Assembly (NCBI GenBank): GCA_016710325.1
Contig: JADJXK010000002.1
Coordinates: 2,604,001 to 2,668,000, forward strand
Direction: 5' to 3'
Origin: Candidatus Leptofilum proximum
GTDB lineage: Bacteria > Chloroflexota > Anaerolineae > Promineifilales > Promineifilaceae
DNA length: 64,000 bases
The stretch's first letter is position 1, and each line of letters begins with the position of its first letter. The notes beneath the pieces are model-generated. The model saw nothing but the letters and a program-made list of their open reading frames with translations, searched no databases and was not told the DNA's origin. Of this stretch, positions 40,512-48,587 are shown piece after piece. The position numbers and the translations under genes were made by a program.

Positions 40512-42086
40512 ATGAGCGATTCACCTTTGGCGGTTGAGATGCAGGAAGTCACCGTGCGCTTCCCTGGCGTATTGGCCAATGACCGGGTCAACTTCACGCT
40601 CAAGCGAGGCGAAATTCACGCCCTGCTGGGCGAAAACGGCGCCGGCAAGAGCACCTTGATGAACGTGCTGTCCGGTCTGTACAAACAGGCGTCGGGCACC
40701 ATCCGGGTGAATGGGGAGCTGGTCAGTTTTAACTCACCCAAAGACGCCATCGCCAAAGGGATCGGCATGGTGCACCAGCATTTTATGCTGGTCCCCACCC
40801 AAACCGTCACCGAAAATATCTTGCTGGGGCTGGATGAACCGAAATTTTTCATGAATCTGGCCGAGTACGACAAGAAGATTTTGGCGCTGCAAGACCAGTT
40901 TGGCCTGCGAGTGGATCCCAAGGCTAAAATCTGGCAGCTTTCTGTGGGAGAACAGCAGCGGGTAGAAATTTTGAAGACGCTGTACCGTGGGGCCAATATT
41001 TTGATCATGGACGAGCCGACGGCCGTTCTCGCCCCGCAAGAAATCGACGACCTGATGCAAACGATGCGCGCCATGGTGGCCCAGGGCAAATCGATTATTT
41101 TTATCAGCCACAAGCTGCACGAGGTAACGGCCGTTGCCGACCGCATCACCGTCCTGCGCAAAGGCAAAGTCACCGCCGAAGGGCAAAGCATGGCGGGCCT
41201 GACTCGCGAAAAGTTGGCCGAACTGATGGTCGGCCGCAGCGTCGTGTTTATGGTGGAAAAAGCGCCGCAAAAACCAGGCCCCGTTGTGCTGCACATGCAA
41301 GACGTGCACGCCGAAAGCAACAAAGGGGTGCCTGCCCTGCGCGGCGTCTCGCTGGAAGTGTGCGCCGGTGAAATTTTGGGCATTGCCGGGGTGGCGGGCA
41401 ACGGGCAAAGCGAGCTGGCCGAGGTAATCACCGGCCTGCGTCCCTGCACCGGCACCATCCAGGTGAACGGCGCAGACGTGAGCAACCAGCCGCCGATCAA
41501 GGCGATCCGCAGCGGCGTTTCCCACGTGCCGGAGGACCGCACCAGAGTAGGCAGCGCGCCCAACATGACCATCACCGAAAACACCATCATGAAAAGCTAC
41601 CGCCGCGCCCCCATCAGCAGCCGCTGGCAGATCAACTTCAGCAACGCCCGCGAAAAGGCCCGTGCGCTTAAGCAAAAGTACGACATTTTAGCTCCCAGCG
41701 TGGAAACAATGGCCCGTAAGCTGTCGGGCGGCAACCTGCAAAAGGTGATTCTGGCCCGCGAAATTTCGGCGGAACCGAACCTGATGGTGGCCGTCCAGCC
41801 GACGCGCGGCCTGGACGTGGGGGCGATTGAGGCGATTCAAAAGCTGCTGCTGGAACAACGGGAGAATGGCACGGCCGTTCTGCTCATTTCCGAAGAGCTG
41901 GAAGAGCTGCTGGCGTTGAGTGACCGGATTGCCGTGATTTTTGACGGCCGTATCATGGGCATCGTTGCTGCCGAAGACGCCGACATCCACGAAATTGGCC
42001 TGATGATGACCGGCAGCGTCAAGACCGGCAGTGTCAAGACCGGCAGCGTCAAGACCGGCAGCGTCACAGAAGAGGCAACCGCATGA
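40512..42086 (+). CDS. Nucleoside-type ABC importer ATPase (two ABC domains)
   Basis: ATG 40512 follows AAGGACA. The first ABC domain has Walker A GENGAGKST and signature LSVGEQQRVEI with ILIMDEPTAVLAP. The second has the degenerate Walker A GVAGNGQSE and LSGGNLQKVILAREI with VAVQPTRGLD. This double-domain layout is typical of RbsA/YufO-type importers. The C-terminus carries an unusual run of TGSVK repeats (nearly four copies). The stop overlaps the permease start by four bases (ATGA). Together with the BMP protein it should power nucleoside or related uptake. Confidence 0.93.
   Translation: MSDSPLAVEMQEVTVRFPGVLANDRVNFTLKRGEIHALLGENGAGKSTLMNVLSGLYKQASGTIRVNGELVSFNSPKDAIAKGIGMVHQHFMLVPTQTVTENILLGLDEPKFFMNLAEYDKKILALQDQFGLRVDPKAKIWQLSVGEQQRVEILKTLYRGANILIMDEPTAVLAPQEIDDLMQTMRAMVAQGKSIIFISHKLHEVTAVADRITVLRKGKVTAEGQSMAGLTREKLAELMVGRSVVFMVEKAPQKPGPVVLHMQDVHAESNKGVPALRGVSLEVCAGEILGIAGVAGNGQSELAEVITGLRPCTGTIQVNGADVSNQPPIKAIRSGVSHVPEDRTRVGSAPNMTITENTIMKSYRRAPISSRWQINFSNAREKARALKQKYDILAPSVETMARKLSGGNLQKVILAREISAEPNLMVAVQPTRGLDVGAIEAIQKLLLEQRENGTAVLLISEELEELLALSDRIAVIFDGRIMGIVAAEDADIHEIGLMMTGSVKTGSVKTGSVKTGSVTEEATA
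42009..42066 (+). repeat. 15-bp tandem repeat at the ATPase C-terminus
   Basis: ACCGGCAGCGTCAAG is repeated nearly four times (42009, 42024, 42039, 42054), with one T/C difference in the second copy. It encodes TGSVK units. Copy number may vary by slippage. Confidence 0.9.
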
Positions 42087-43210
42087 GTACTACCTCCCCC
42101 ACCACACCGGCAGCCCCCAAGCGCACCTTTCCCTACACGCTAAGTGTGGAAAAGCGCGTCGAAGACATTCCGCGCTGGCTGCCTGCCGCTACCTCGCTCG
42201 GTTCGGTCCTCATTGCCTTTGTCATTGCCGGTATCATTCTTAAGCTCATTGGCGGCCAGCCGCTGGTGGTGCTGCGCTTTTTCTTTAACGCTACCTTTGG
42301 CAGCTGGCCGGTCTTCTCCGACACGCTGGTGAAAGCCTCACCGCTGATCATGGTGGGGCTGGCCTGTACCGTTGCTTTCAAAATGAAGCTGTGGAACATC
42401 GGCGCCGAGGGACAGTTTTACATTGGCGCTTTTGCCGCCAGCCTGGTGGTGTTGGTACCCCTGGTTGGCCCGGAAACACCACGCTTCATCGTCATCACCA
42501 TGATGGTGATCATGGGCATGCTGGGCGGCGCAATCTGGGGCTTTTTCCCCGGCTACCTCAAGGCCCGCTACCAGGTCAACGAGATCATCACCACCCTCAT
42601 GCTCAACTACGTGGCCATCCTGTGGAACAACTTCTGGATTTTCGACCGCTGGTCCGACGCCGGTTTCCAGATGACGCCCGTCTTTGAGCGCAACGCCTGG
42701 CTGCCGCGCCTGGCCGACTACGCTCGCGAAGTCAGTGCTTTTGCCGGAATTACGCTGCACCTGGGTATTGTGTTTGGGGTGGTAGCGGCCGTTGCCGTCT
42801 GGTGGATTTTGGAACGCAGCCGCTGGGGCTACGAAATCAAGCTCATTGGCGACAACCCCAACGCCGCCAAATACGCCGGAATCAACATCACCCGCAACAT
42901 CGTCTTTGTCATGATGCTTTCCGGCGGGCTGGCCGGATTGGCCGGTATGGCCGAAATCAGCGGCGTGGTGCACCGTTTGCAGGAGCGCATCTCGCCCGGC
43001 TACGGCTTCACCGGCATCATCGTGGCCTGGCTGGCCAAGCTGAATCCCTTTGCCGTCATCATCGTGTCGATTTTGTTTGGCGCCCTCATCGTCGCTGGCC
43101 GCGAAATCCAGCCCTCTGGCCTGTCTAACCTGCTGCAGGGCATCGTCTTATTCATGGTCATCAGCAGCGACGTCCTGCTGCGCTACAAAATCCGCCTCGT
43201 CCGGCGGTAA
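42083..43210 (+). CDS. ABC importer permease, BPD_transp_2 type (first)
   Basis: A 375-residue protein with about nine hydrophobic segments. Characteristic regions are NIGAEGQFYIGAFAAS, VNEIITTLMLNYVAI and NPNAAKYAGINITRN, which match YufP-like permeases of nucleoside importers. The ATG overlaps the ATPase stop. It forms the transmembrane channel with the second permease at 43721. The two permease genes, adjacent in most such operons, are separated here by a 460-bp GIY-YIG element that starts ten bases after this gene's stop. Confidence 0.93.
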   Translation: MSTTSPTTPAAPKRTFPYTLSVEKRVEDIPRWLPAATSLGSVLIAFVIAGIILKLIGGQPLVVLRFFFNATFGSWPVFSDTLVKASPLIMVGLACTVAFKMKLWNIGAEGQFYIGAFAASLVVLVPLVGPETPRFIVITMMVIMGMLGGAIWGFFPGYLKARYQVNEIITTLMLNYVAILWNNFWIFDRWSDAGFQMTPVFERNAWLPRLADYAREVSAFAGITLHLGIVFGVVAAVAVWWILERSRWGYEIKLIGDNPNAAKYAGINITRNIVFVMMLSGGLAGLAGMAEISGVVHRLQERISPGYGFTGIIVAWLAKLNPFAVIIVSILFGALIVAGREIQPSGLSNLLQGIVLFMVISSDVLLRYKIRLVRR

Positions 43211-43220
43211 GGCCTTTCTC

Positions 43221-43680
43221 TGTCATTCCCGCGCAGGCGGGAATCCATTCTGCTAAGGGGAACGACTACTGGCTCTTACTCAACAAGTTTCACAAGAATT
43301 CTCAAGTAATCAGCAGTTCGGATTGATGAAAACATACTTCGTTTACATTCTGGCAAGCAAAAAGAATGGCACACTTTACATTGGCATGACTAGCAATCTA
43401 ATTCGCCGAGTGTATGAGCACAAAAATGACGTTCAAGAAAGCTTTACTCAGAAATACGGGGTACACACACTGGTTTACTATGAGTATACAAACGATGTGA
43501 ACGCAGCCATTGTGCGAGAAAAGCAAATGAAAAAGTGGAATCGGCAGTGGAAAATCAATTTGATTGAAAAGGAAAATCCCAATTGGGATGATTTATACGA
43601 AAGTCTGCTTTGATAGTTTACTTGCTTTCAATGTTGGTGGATTTTTTGAGAAGTGGATTCCCGCCTTCGCGGGAATGACA
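43221..43680. mobile_element. REP-flanked GIY-YIG nuclease element, 460 bp
   Basis: Both ends carry the same 27-base palindromic unit in inverted orientation (43221-43247 and 43654-43680). They are 26/27 identical, each starting TGTCATTCCCGCG on its outer strand and itself folding as ATTCCCGC/GCGGGAAT. Between them lies one small GIY-YIG gene. The element interrupts an otherwise tightly overlapping importer operon between its two permease genes. Confidence 0.8.
43326..43613 (+). CDS. Small GIY-YIG nuclease domain protein
   Basis: A 95-residue protein consisting only of a GIY-YIG domain. YFVYILASKKNGTLYIGMTS carries the two motif strands (VYIL...LYIG), RRVYEHK holds the catalytic Arg, and VREKQMKKWNR with the Glu follows. 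It matches the small UvrC-N-like/YhbQ-type proteins. Base composition is more AT-rich than the flanking importer genes, consistent with separate origin. The gene uses ATG 43326 (TTG 43323 is also possible) without a strong RBS. It is flanked by inverted REP-like units and may act on them. Confidence 0.9.
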   Translation: MKTYFVYILASKKNGTLYIGMTSNLIRRVYEHKNDVQESFTQKYGVHTLVYYEYTNDVNAAIVREKQMKKWNRQWKINLIEKENPNWDDLYESLL

Positions 43681-43720
43681 AATCGTAAGTTTTTTTATAG
43701 ACAGTTTCCAGGAGTTGTTC

Positions 43721-44686
43721 ATGGACCCGATCATCATTTTGCACGCAGGGTTAGCTACCGGAACCATTTTGCTCTTTGCCGCCATTGGCGAAATCTTTGC
43801 CGAGCGCGCCGGGATTCTTAACCTGGGCGTGGAAGGCATGATGCTCCTGGGGGCGATGGCGGGTTTTAGCACCTCGCTCAGCAGCGGCAATCCCTGGCTG
43901 GGTCTGGTTGTCGCCATGATTGCCGGTGGTGTCCTCAGCCTGGCCCACGGCCTGGTGACCATCCACTTCCAGGCAGATCAGGTGGTCAGCGGCCTGTCGC
44001 TCACCTTCTTGGGCACCGGCCTGGCCCTGGTGCTGGGGGAAGGACTCACCGGGCAAACGCCGCCGCTGGTACCCTCTTTTGACATTCCCCTGCTGTCGCA
44101 GATTCCGGTGATTGGGCCGATCTTCTTTTTTGACCACAGCCTGCTGGTCTACGTCGGCTACCTCTTTGCGCCGCTGGCCTGGTACTACATTCACCGCACC
44201 CGTCCGGGCATGCACCTGCGCGCCGTCGGCGAAAAGCCAGAAGCGGCCGATACGATGGGCGTCAATGTGTACCGGCTGCGCTATCTGTACGTGTTTGCCG
44301 GCGGCTGCCTGGCCGGGTTGGCGGGAGCGACGATCAGCCTGTCGGTGTCGCCGGGCTGGTACAGCACCCAAACCACCTCAGGCCAGGGCTGGATTGCCGT
44401 GGGGCTGGTGATTTTTGCCCAGTGGGACCCGCTGCGGGCTGCCCTGGGCGGCTACCTGTTTGGCGCGCTGCGGCGCGGCATTTTGGATTTGCAGGGTCCG
44501 GCCACGCTGTTTGGCTTCCGTAATCCGCTGTTTGTTAACTCCAACTTTGGCTTCTTCTTGCAAATGATGCCCTTCATTCTGACGATCATCGCCCTGGTGA
44601 TTGGCTCGCGGGCGGTGGCGCGCAAGCGGCTGGGTGCTCCGGCGGCGCTAGGCGTGCCCTACATTCGCGGCGAGCGTGGATTGTAG
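43721..44686 (+). CDS. ABC importer permease, BPD_transp_2 type (second)
   Basis: ATG 43721 follows CAGGAG at seven bases; a TTG six bases earlier is less likely. The 321-residue protein has about eight hydrophobic segments. IGEIFAERAGILNLGVEGMML and GVNVYRLRYLYVFAGG match YufQ-like permeases. It completes the importer with the BMP lipoprotein, the double ATPase and the first permease. Its own RBS survives downstream of the nuclease element, so expression may persist, perhaps at an altered level. Confidence 0.93.
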   Translation: MDPIIILHAGLATGTILLFAAIGEIFAERAGILNLGVEGMMLLGAMAGFSTSLSSGNPWLGLVVAMIAGGVLSLAHGLVTIHFQADQVVSGLSLTFLGTGLALVLGEGLTGQTPPLVPSFDIPLLSQIPVIGPIFFFDHSLLVYVGYLFAPLAWYYIHRTRPGMHLRAVGEKPEAADTMGVNVYRLRYLYVFAGGCLAGLAGATISLSVSPGWYSTQTTSGQGWIAVGLVIFAQWDPLRAALGGYLFGALRRGILDLQGPATLFGFRNPLFVNSNFGFFLQMMPFILTIIALVIGSRAVARKRLGAPAALGVPYIRGERGL

Positions 44687-44728
44687 CTACTGCAAGATTT
44701 TTCCAGTTGTCCGACTTTTAGGAATAGG

Positions 44729-44792
44729 ACGCTGATGAACGCTGATGAACGCTGATTTTTTTATCTGCGTCAGCAGTGTTCATCTGCGTTCC
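44729..44792. repeat. Fold-back repeat of the AACGCTGATG word
   Basis: GACGCTGATGAACGCTGATG and AACGCTGATT are followed by the inverted ATCTGCGTCAGCAGTGTTC and ATCTGCGTTCC, with a T-rich centre. It lies after the last importer gene and could end that transcript. Confidence 0.8.
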
Positions 44793-44864
44793 ATTTTTCT
44801 TGACTCCTGGAACTCCGTCCTGTAGCCGCTGGCAGACGGCCGCACTCTCGATTACAATGCGGGC

Positions 44865-47105
44865 ATGGATCTGTTTGAACACGGCCGTAAAGCCCAAATC
44901 GAAAAAGAATCCCCACTAGCCAACCGGATGCGCCCACGCACGCTGGACGAATACGTCGGCCAGAGCCACATCATGGGGCCGGGCAGGCTGCTGCGCCGGG
45001 CCATCCAGGCGGACCAGCTTTCCTCGCTCATCTTCTACGGGCCGCCGGGCACCGGCAAAACCACCCTGGCGATGGTCATCGCCAACAGCACCCAGAGCCA
45101 TTTCATCACCATCAACGCCGTGCTGGCAGGCGTGAAGGAGATTCGCGAGGCGATTGCCACGGCGCAGGAGCGGCGCAACCTGTACGGGCAGCGCACCACC
45201 CTCTTTGTGGATGAGGTGCACCGCTGGAACAAGGCGCAGCAGGATGCCCTTTTGCCTCATGTGGAAAACGGCACCATCATTTTGATTGGGGCCACCACGG
45301 AAAACCCATATTTTGAAGTCAACAAGGCGCTGGTCAGCCGCAGCCGCATCTTCCAGCTGCGCTCGCTGACCGAGGACGATTTGCGCCAGATTGCGGCGCA
45401 GGCGCTGCGTGACCCGGAGCGGGGCTACGGCAACCTGAACGTCGTCATCGAGCCAGAAGCGCTGGATCACCTGGTGGACGTGGCCAACGGCGACGCGCGC
45501 GGCGTGCTCAATGCCCTGGAGCTGGCGGTGGAGACGACGGAAAGGGGGGCAGACGGCCGTATCCACATCACCCTCGAAGTCGCCGAAGAATCGATCCAGC
45601 GCCGCGCCGTTTTGTACGACAAAGAGGGCGACGTGCACTACGACACCATCTCTGCCTTCATCAAAAGCCTGCGCGGCTCCGACCCCGACGCGGCGCTTTA
45701 CTGGATGGCCAAAATGGTGTACGCGGGTGAAGATCCGCGCTTCATCTTCCGCCGCATGACCATTTTTGCCGGGGAAGACGTGGGCCTGGCCGATCCGCAG
45801 GCGATCAACGTGGTGACGAGCTGCTGGGAAGCGTTTGAGCGCATCGGCATGCCCGAAGGGCGCTTCCCGCTGGCCCAGGCGTGCCTCTACCTGGCCACCG
45901 CGCCCAAATCCAACTCCGCCTTCGCCTTCTTCGACGCCCTGGCCAGCGTGGAAAAAGAGCAGGAAGCCGACGTGCCCAACCATCTGAAGGACGGCAATCG
46001 AGACAAAGAAGGCTTTGGCCACGGCGAAGGCTACCTCTACCCACACGCCTACCGCGACCATTGGGTGGCTCAGCAGTATCTGCCAGACGCACTGCAAGGC
46101 AAAATGTTCTACGAGCCAAGCGATCAGGGGTACGAGCGGCAAATTCGCGACGAGGTGGCGCGGAAAAGAGAAGCCCAACTTGCAGCCATGTTAGAAGCCG
46201 GAGATTCGAGATTGGAGATTGGGGAGATTTATACGACGAGTCCCAAAAACAAGGGCAAAGAGGCATGGCTGCAAAGAACGATTTCGCAGGCAGGGCAGTT
46301 GTTGGCGCAGCAGCGGGCGCGGCTGTTTGAGCTGGCGGCGGTGCAGCGGCACCATCTGGTGCTGGACGTGAACGCGGGCAGCGGGCTGCTCACCTGGGAA
46401 GCGGTGCGCCGCGCCCCGGAAGGCGGCGTCTACGCCCTGGCGGCGGCCACCACCGACGGCGAAGCGCTGCGCCAGCAGGCAGCACGGCTACCGGAATTGG
46501 AACGGCCGTTCATCCTCATCGGCGACCTGACTGAATTAGACACCCTCCTCGCCCTGCGCGGCGAAGACGACCTGATGTTCGACCGCATCCTCGCCCGCAA
46601 CCCAATTACCCAATTCCCCAATTACTCACTTACCGACCTTTTTACCCCACTCAAACAACGGTTGCTGCCCGACGGCCGTTTCTGCCTGGCCCAAACCATT
46701 CCGCAGCACGGCCAGCGGCTGTACCGGCTGGTCGACTGGTCCGGCGAGACCAAAACGCTGGCCAACAAGGTAGCCCAGGCCGAGGAAGCCACCTACGCCG
46801 ACACGGCCGATCCGCTGGTGAACTGGAACGAAACGGACCTCAAAGCCGGGCTGGAGGCGGCGGGTTTTACGGCCGTCACCGTCCAGTTGGACCGTGAAAA
46901 AGGCCAGCGGCGGCTGACCGGCGGTCATTTGGAGCGTTGGTTTGGTAAGCCTGGGGATTCAGCCCCAGGAACGTATGGCCAAAAACTGTTGGCGGGTGGC
47001 TTGAGCGATAAGGAAGTAGAAAAGGTTCGTGCCCTGTACCGACGGCAGTTAGAAGAGCAGGTGGTGGGGTGGGAAACGGCCGTGGCCTACATCACAGCCA
47101 GTTGA
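44865..47105 (+). CDS. rarA: RarA/MgsA recombination ATPase fused to a methyltransferase-like domain
   Basis: Residues 1-430 are RarA: LANRMRPRTLDEYVGQSHI, Walker A FYGPPGTGKTT, Walker B TLFVDEVHRW, sensor 1 GATTENP and the C-terminal helical domain (FIFRRMTIFAGEDVGLADP). RarA acts at stalled replication forks. Residues of about 480-746 add a domain with VLDVNAGSGLLTWEA, resembling motif I of SAM methyltransferases, and FDRILARNPI. Some catalytic features are unclear. Two word-repeat segments (EAGDSRLEIGEI and NPITQFPNY) lie in the linker and inside the second domain. The whole frame is intact. Known RarA proteins are about 430 residues, so the fusion nearly doubles the length. Confidence 0.9.
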   Translation: MDLFEHGRKAQIEKESPLANRMRPRTLDEYVGQSHIMGPGRLLRRAIQADQLSSLIFYGPPGTGKTTLAMVIANSTQSHFITINAVLAGVKEIREAIATAQERRNLYGQRTTLFVDEVHRWNKAQQDALLPHVENGTIILIGATTENPYFEVNKALVSRSRIFQLRSLTEDDLRQIAAQALRDPERGYGNLNVVIEPEALDHLVDVANGDARGVLNALELAVETTERGADGRIHITLEVAEESIQRRAVLYDKEGDVHYDTISAFIKSLRGSDPDAALYWMAKMVYAGEDPRFIFRRMTIFAGEDVGLADPQAINVVTSCWEAFERIGMPEGRFPLAQACLYLATAPKSNSAFAFFDALASVEKEQEADVPNHLKDGNRDKEGFGHGEGYLYPHAYRDHWVAQQYLPDALQGKMFYEPSDQGYERQIRDEVARKREAQLAAMLEAGDSRLEIGEIYTTSPKNKGKEAWLQRTISQAGQLLAQQRARLFELAAVQRHHLVLDVNAGSGLLTWEAVRRAPEGGVYALAAATTDGEALRQQAARLPELERPFILIGDLTELDTLLALRGEDDLMFDRILARNPITQFPNYSLTDLFTPLKQRLLPDGRFCLAQTIPQHGQRLYRLVDWSGETKTLANKVAQAEEATYADTADPLVNWNETDLKAGLEAAGFTAVTVQLDREKGQRRLTGGHLERWFGKPGDSAPGTYGQKLLAGGLSDKEVEKVRALYRRQLEEQVVGWETAVAYITAS
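46199..46232. repeat. In-frame GGAGATT word repeat in rarA
   Basis: GGAGATTCGAGATTGGAGAT is followed by GGGGAGATT. The same word family is present at 63612-63658 and, complemented, at 19602. It encodes part of the linker after the RarA domain. Confidence 0.65.
46600..46632. repeat. In-frame CCCAATTAC word repeat in rarA
   Basis: ACCCAATTACCCAATTCC followed by CCAATTACTCACTTACC belongs to the word family of the intergenic repeat at 28598-28657. It encodes PITQFPNYSLT inside the second domain. Confidence 0.6.
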
Positions 47106-47154
47106 CTTCAATCTACGGCCGTACGCTCAACTTCTCTCGCAGCAAACAAACCCA

Positions 47155-47184
47155 ATCCGCGTTAATCCGTGTAATCCGTGGCTA
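47155..47184. repeat. One-sided GTTAATCCGTGTAATCC word repeat
   Basis: AATCCGCGTTAATCCGTGTA and ATCCGTGG repeat one word without an inverted partner nearby. The 47106-47265 gap otherwise holds two ACGGCCGT octamers and no gene. Confidence 0.6.
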
Positions 47185-47265
47185 AAAATGAGGGAGAACG
47201 GCCGTTGCCACCCAGCTTACGCTAAAATGCCAGGTTTCAGCAAAACCATGCAGGCGGGTTGAAGA

Positions 47266-47604
47266 CTACCAAAGCCATGACTTCTCTGAATTGAAAAACT
47301 TGCCGACAATTCCGCCAACAGCCGTGCCAAAAACTGCTCCAAAAATTCCGAAGCCAATCAAGTCAACAATCGTAATTCGATCTACTACGCTGGTGAATGG
47401 CGCGATACTTGCACCAACAATAAATCCAATAATTGCTCCGTGTCTCACGCCATCCGTCCATTTAGTGATGGCACCGATTTTGAGTCCAATGACAATCCCA
47501 AGTGTCAGGCCAATGAGAGGTGGCCTGATGAGTCATGCCAATAATCCACCTATGATAGAACCAACAAGAATCATTTTTGCAGATCGAAGATAGCTTACAT
47601 TCAT
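47266..47604 (-). pseudogene. Glycine-rich small membrane protein interrupted by in-frame TGA
   Basis: From ATG 47604 the frame reads MNVSYLRSAKMILVGSIIGGLLA, then TGA at 47535-47533, then LIRPPLIGLTLGIVIGLKIG and onward to SEKSWLW. The two parts together look like one 112-residue glycine-zipper membrane protein. The downstream part can also start at ATG 47448 as a 60-residue protein. One base change explains the stop. Readthrough is possible but unproven, as TGA is a normal stop elsewhere in the window. Confidence 0.55.
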
Positions 47605-47718
47605 GATAAGTCCCTAGTTGCACCATCCAGACAGTCTGTTTATAAAAATTTGGAGGCACAATACGCGCTGAGAAAGTATACAAAAAAAGCATCTGAACGC
47701 TCAAGACTACCAGGTTCA

Positions 47719-48471
47719 TTACTCCCTTTCACCAGCCGCCATTTTATCCACAATTTCTTGCAGGCGGGCAAAGTGGGAGCCCTGCCAGTAGATTTGCCCG
47801 CATGTTTCACACAGGCGAAACACATCAAAATAAAGCTTTGTTTTCGGCTCCAGGCGGTTGAGGATGGCTTCTTTGGCCACGGGCCGCAGACGGCCGTTGC
47901 AGCGCAGGCAGCGGGTCCAGGGAGCGAGCTGGTCACGGAGTTGGTAGCGGTGCACAACGGCCGTTAACTGCCCCAGCGAATCCCGCGTGCGTAAACAGTA
48001 GCCGTACACTACATTGCTGCGCTTGAGCAAGCCGCGATCCCGCGTCAGCAAAATGCGCTCCTCGGCGTGGGCCAGTTGGGCAATTGCGGCGTCGTCAACG
48101 GCGTCACCCACGTACAGCGTGTCCAGGCCCAGCAGCCGCAGGGTGCGGGCCAGCTTGCCCAGGTGATTGTCCAGGACAAACCGATATGGCGGGGTGAGCA
48201 ACGGCCGTAACGCCACCAGCGGCGACACGTCCACCGTGTGAAACGGCGGGTACACGTTTACCCGATCCCCGGCCTGCACCAGGTAGTTGAAGTCCACGGA
48301 ACGGCCGTTTACCACAATCACCTCAACTTCCGTGTGCGGCACCCCCAGCGCCTCGATGAGATGTTTGACCGATTGGGTACCATCGTACACCGGCTGGGGA
48401 AACGGCCGCTGCTGGTGCGACGGCAAAAAATCATTCAGATCCGCGTAAAAACGAAAGGTGGCTTCATTCAT
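47719..48471 (-). CDS. Mut7-C RNase domain protein with ubiquitin-like N-terminus
   Basis: ATG 48471 (MNEATFRFYADLNDFL) begins the Mut7-C ubiquitin-like domain, with VEVIVVNGRSVDFNY and DRVNVYPPF. The Mut7-C RNase domain follows: RFVLDNHLGKLARTLRLLGLDT, DDAAIAQLAHAEERILLTRDRGLL with acidic PIN-like residues, then a zinc ribbon CLRCNG...CETCGQIYW. The family is predicted to be a PIN-fold RNase with Zn-binding C-terminus. The frame is open 24 codons upstream, but those lie in the shared promoter with the divergent TetR gene. Confidence 0.9.
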   Translation of the reverse strand: MNEATFRFYADLNDFLPSHQQRPFPQPVYDGTQSVKHLIEALGVPHTEVEVIVVNGRSVDFNYLVQAGDRVNVYPPFHTVDVSPLVALRPLLTPPYRFVLDNHLGKLARTLRLLGLDTLYVGDAVDDAAIAQLAHAEERILLTRDRGLLKRSNVVYGYCLRTRDSLGQLTAVVHRYQLRDQLAPWTRCLRCNGRLRPVAKEAILNRLEPKTKLYFDVFRLCETCGQIYWQGSHFARLQEIVDKMAAGERE

Positions 48472-48547
48472 TCGTCCCATTTTAACATGCGGCGCTGATG
48501 GGGAAACGGCCCGATTCGCAAATTGGGTCTTGACAAAACTCATTCTA

Positions 48548-48581
48548 CCTAATACTATTAGGAAAAATTAATACCGTTAGG
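48548..48581. promoter_or_regulatory. Candidate TetR operator (palindrome plus second half-site)
   Basis: CCTAATACTATTAGG at 48548-48562 is a perfect palindrome around a central C. TAATACCGTTAGG at 48569-48581 repeats its right-hand part. It lies seven bases upstream of the TetR start and in the promoter gap of the divergent Mut7-C gene, so autoregulation is likely. Confidence 0.65.
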
Positions 48582-48587
48582 ACTTGC

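Noticed and set aside
44916..46178. Long minus-strand open frame of 420 codons opposite rarA
   Set aside because: It is antisense to the clear RarA coding sequence, has a composition typical of a shadow frame (His/Val/Gly/Arg-rich) and no RBS or recognisable domain.
1941..47604. Genetic code change with TGA read as an amino acid
   Set aside because: TGA ends many intact genes here (for example the YHS-fused ATPase at 1845 and the importer ATPase at 42086) and Trp is encoded by TGG, so only the two short membrane frames would need it.
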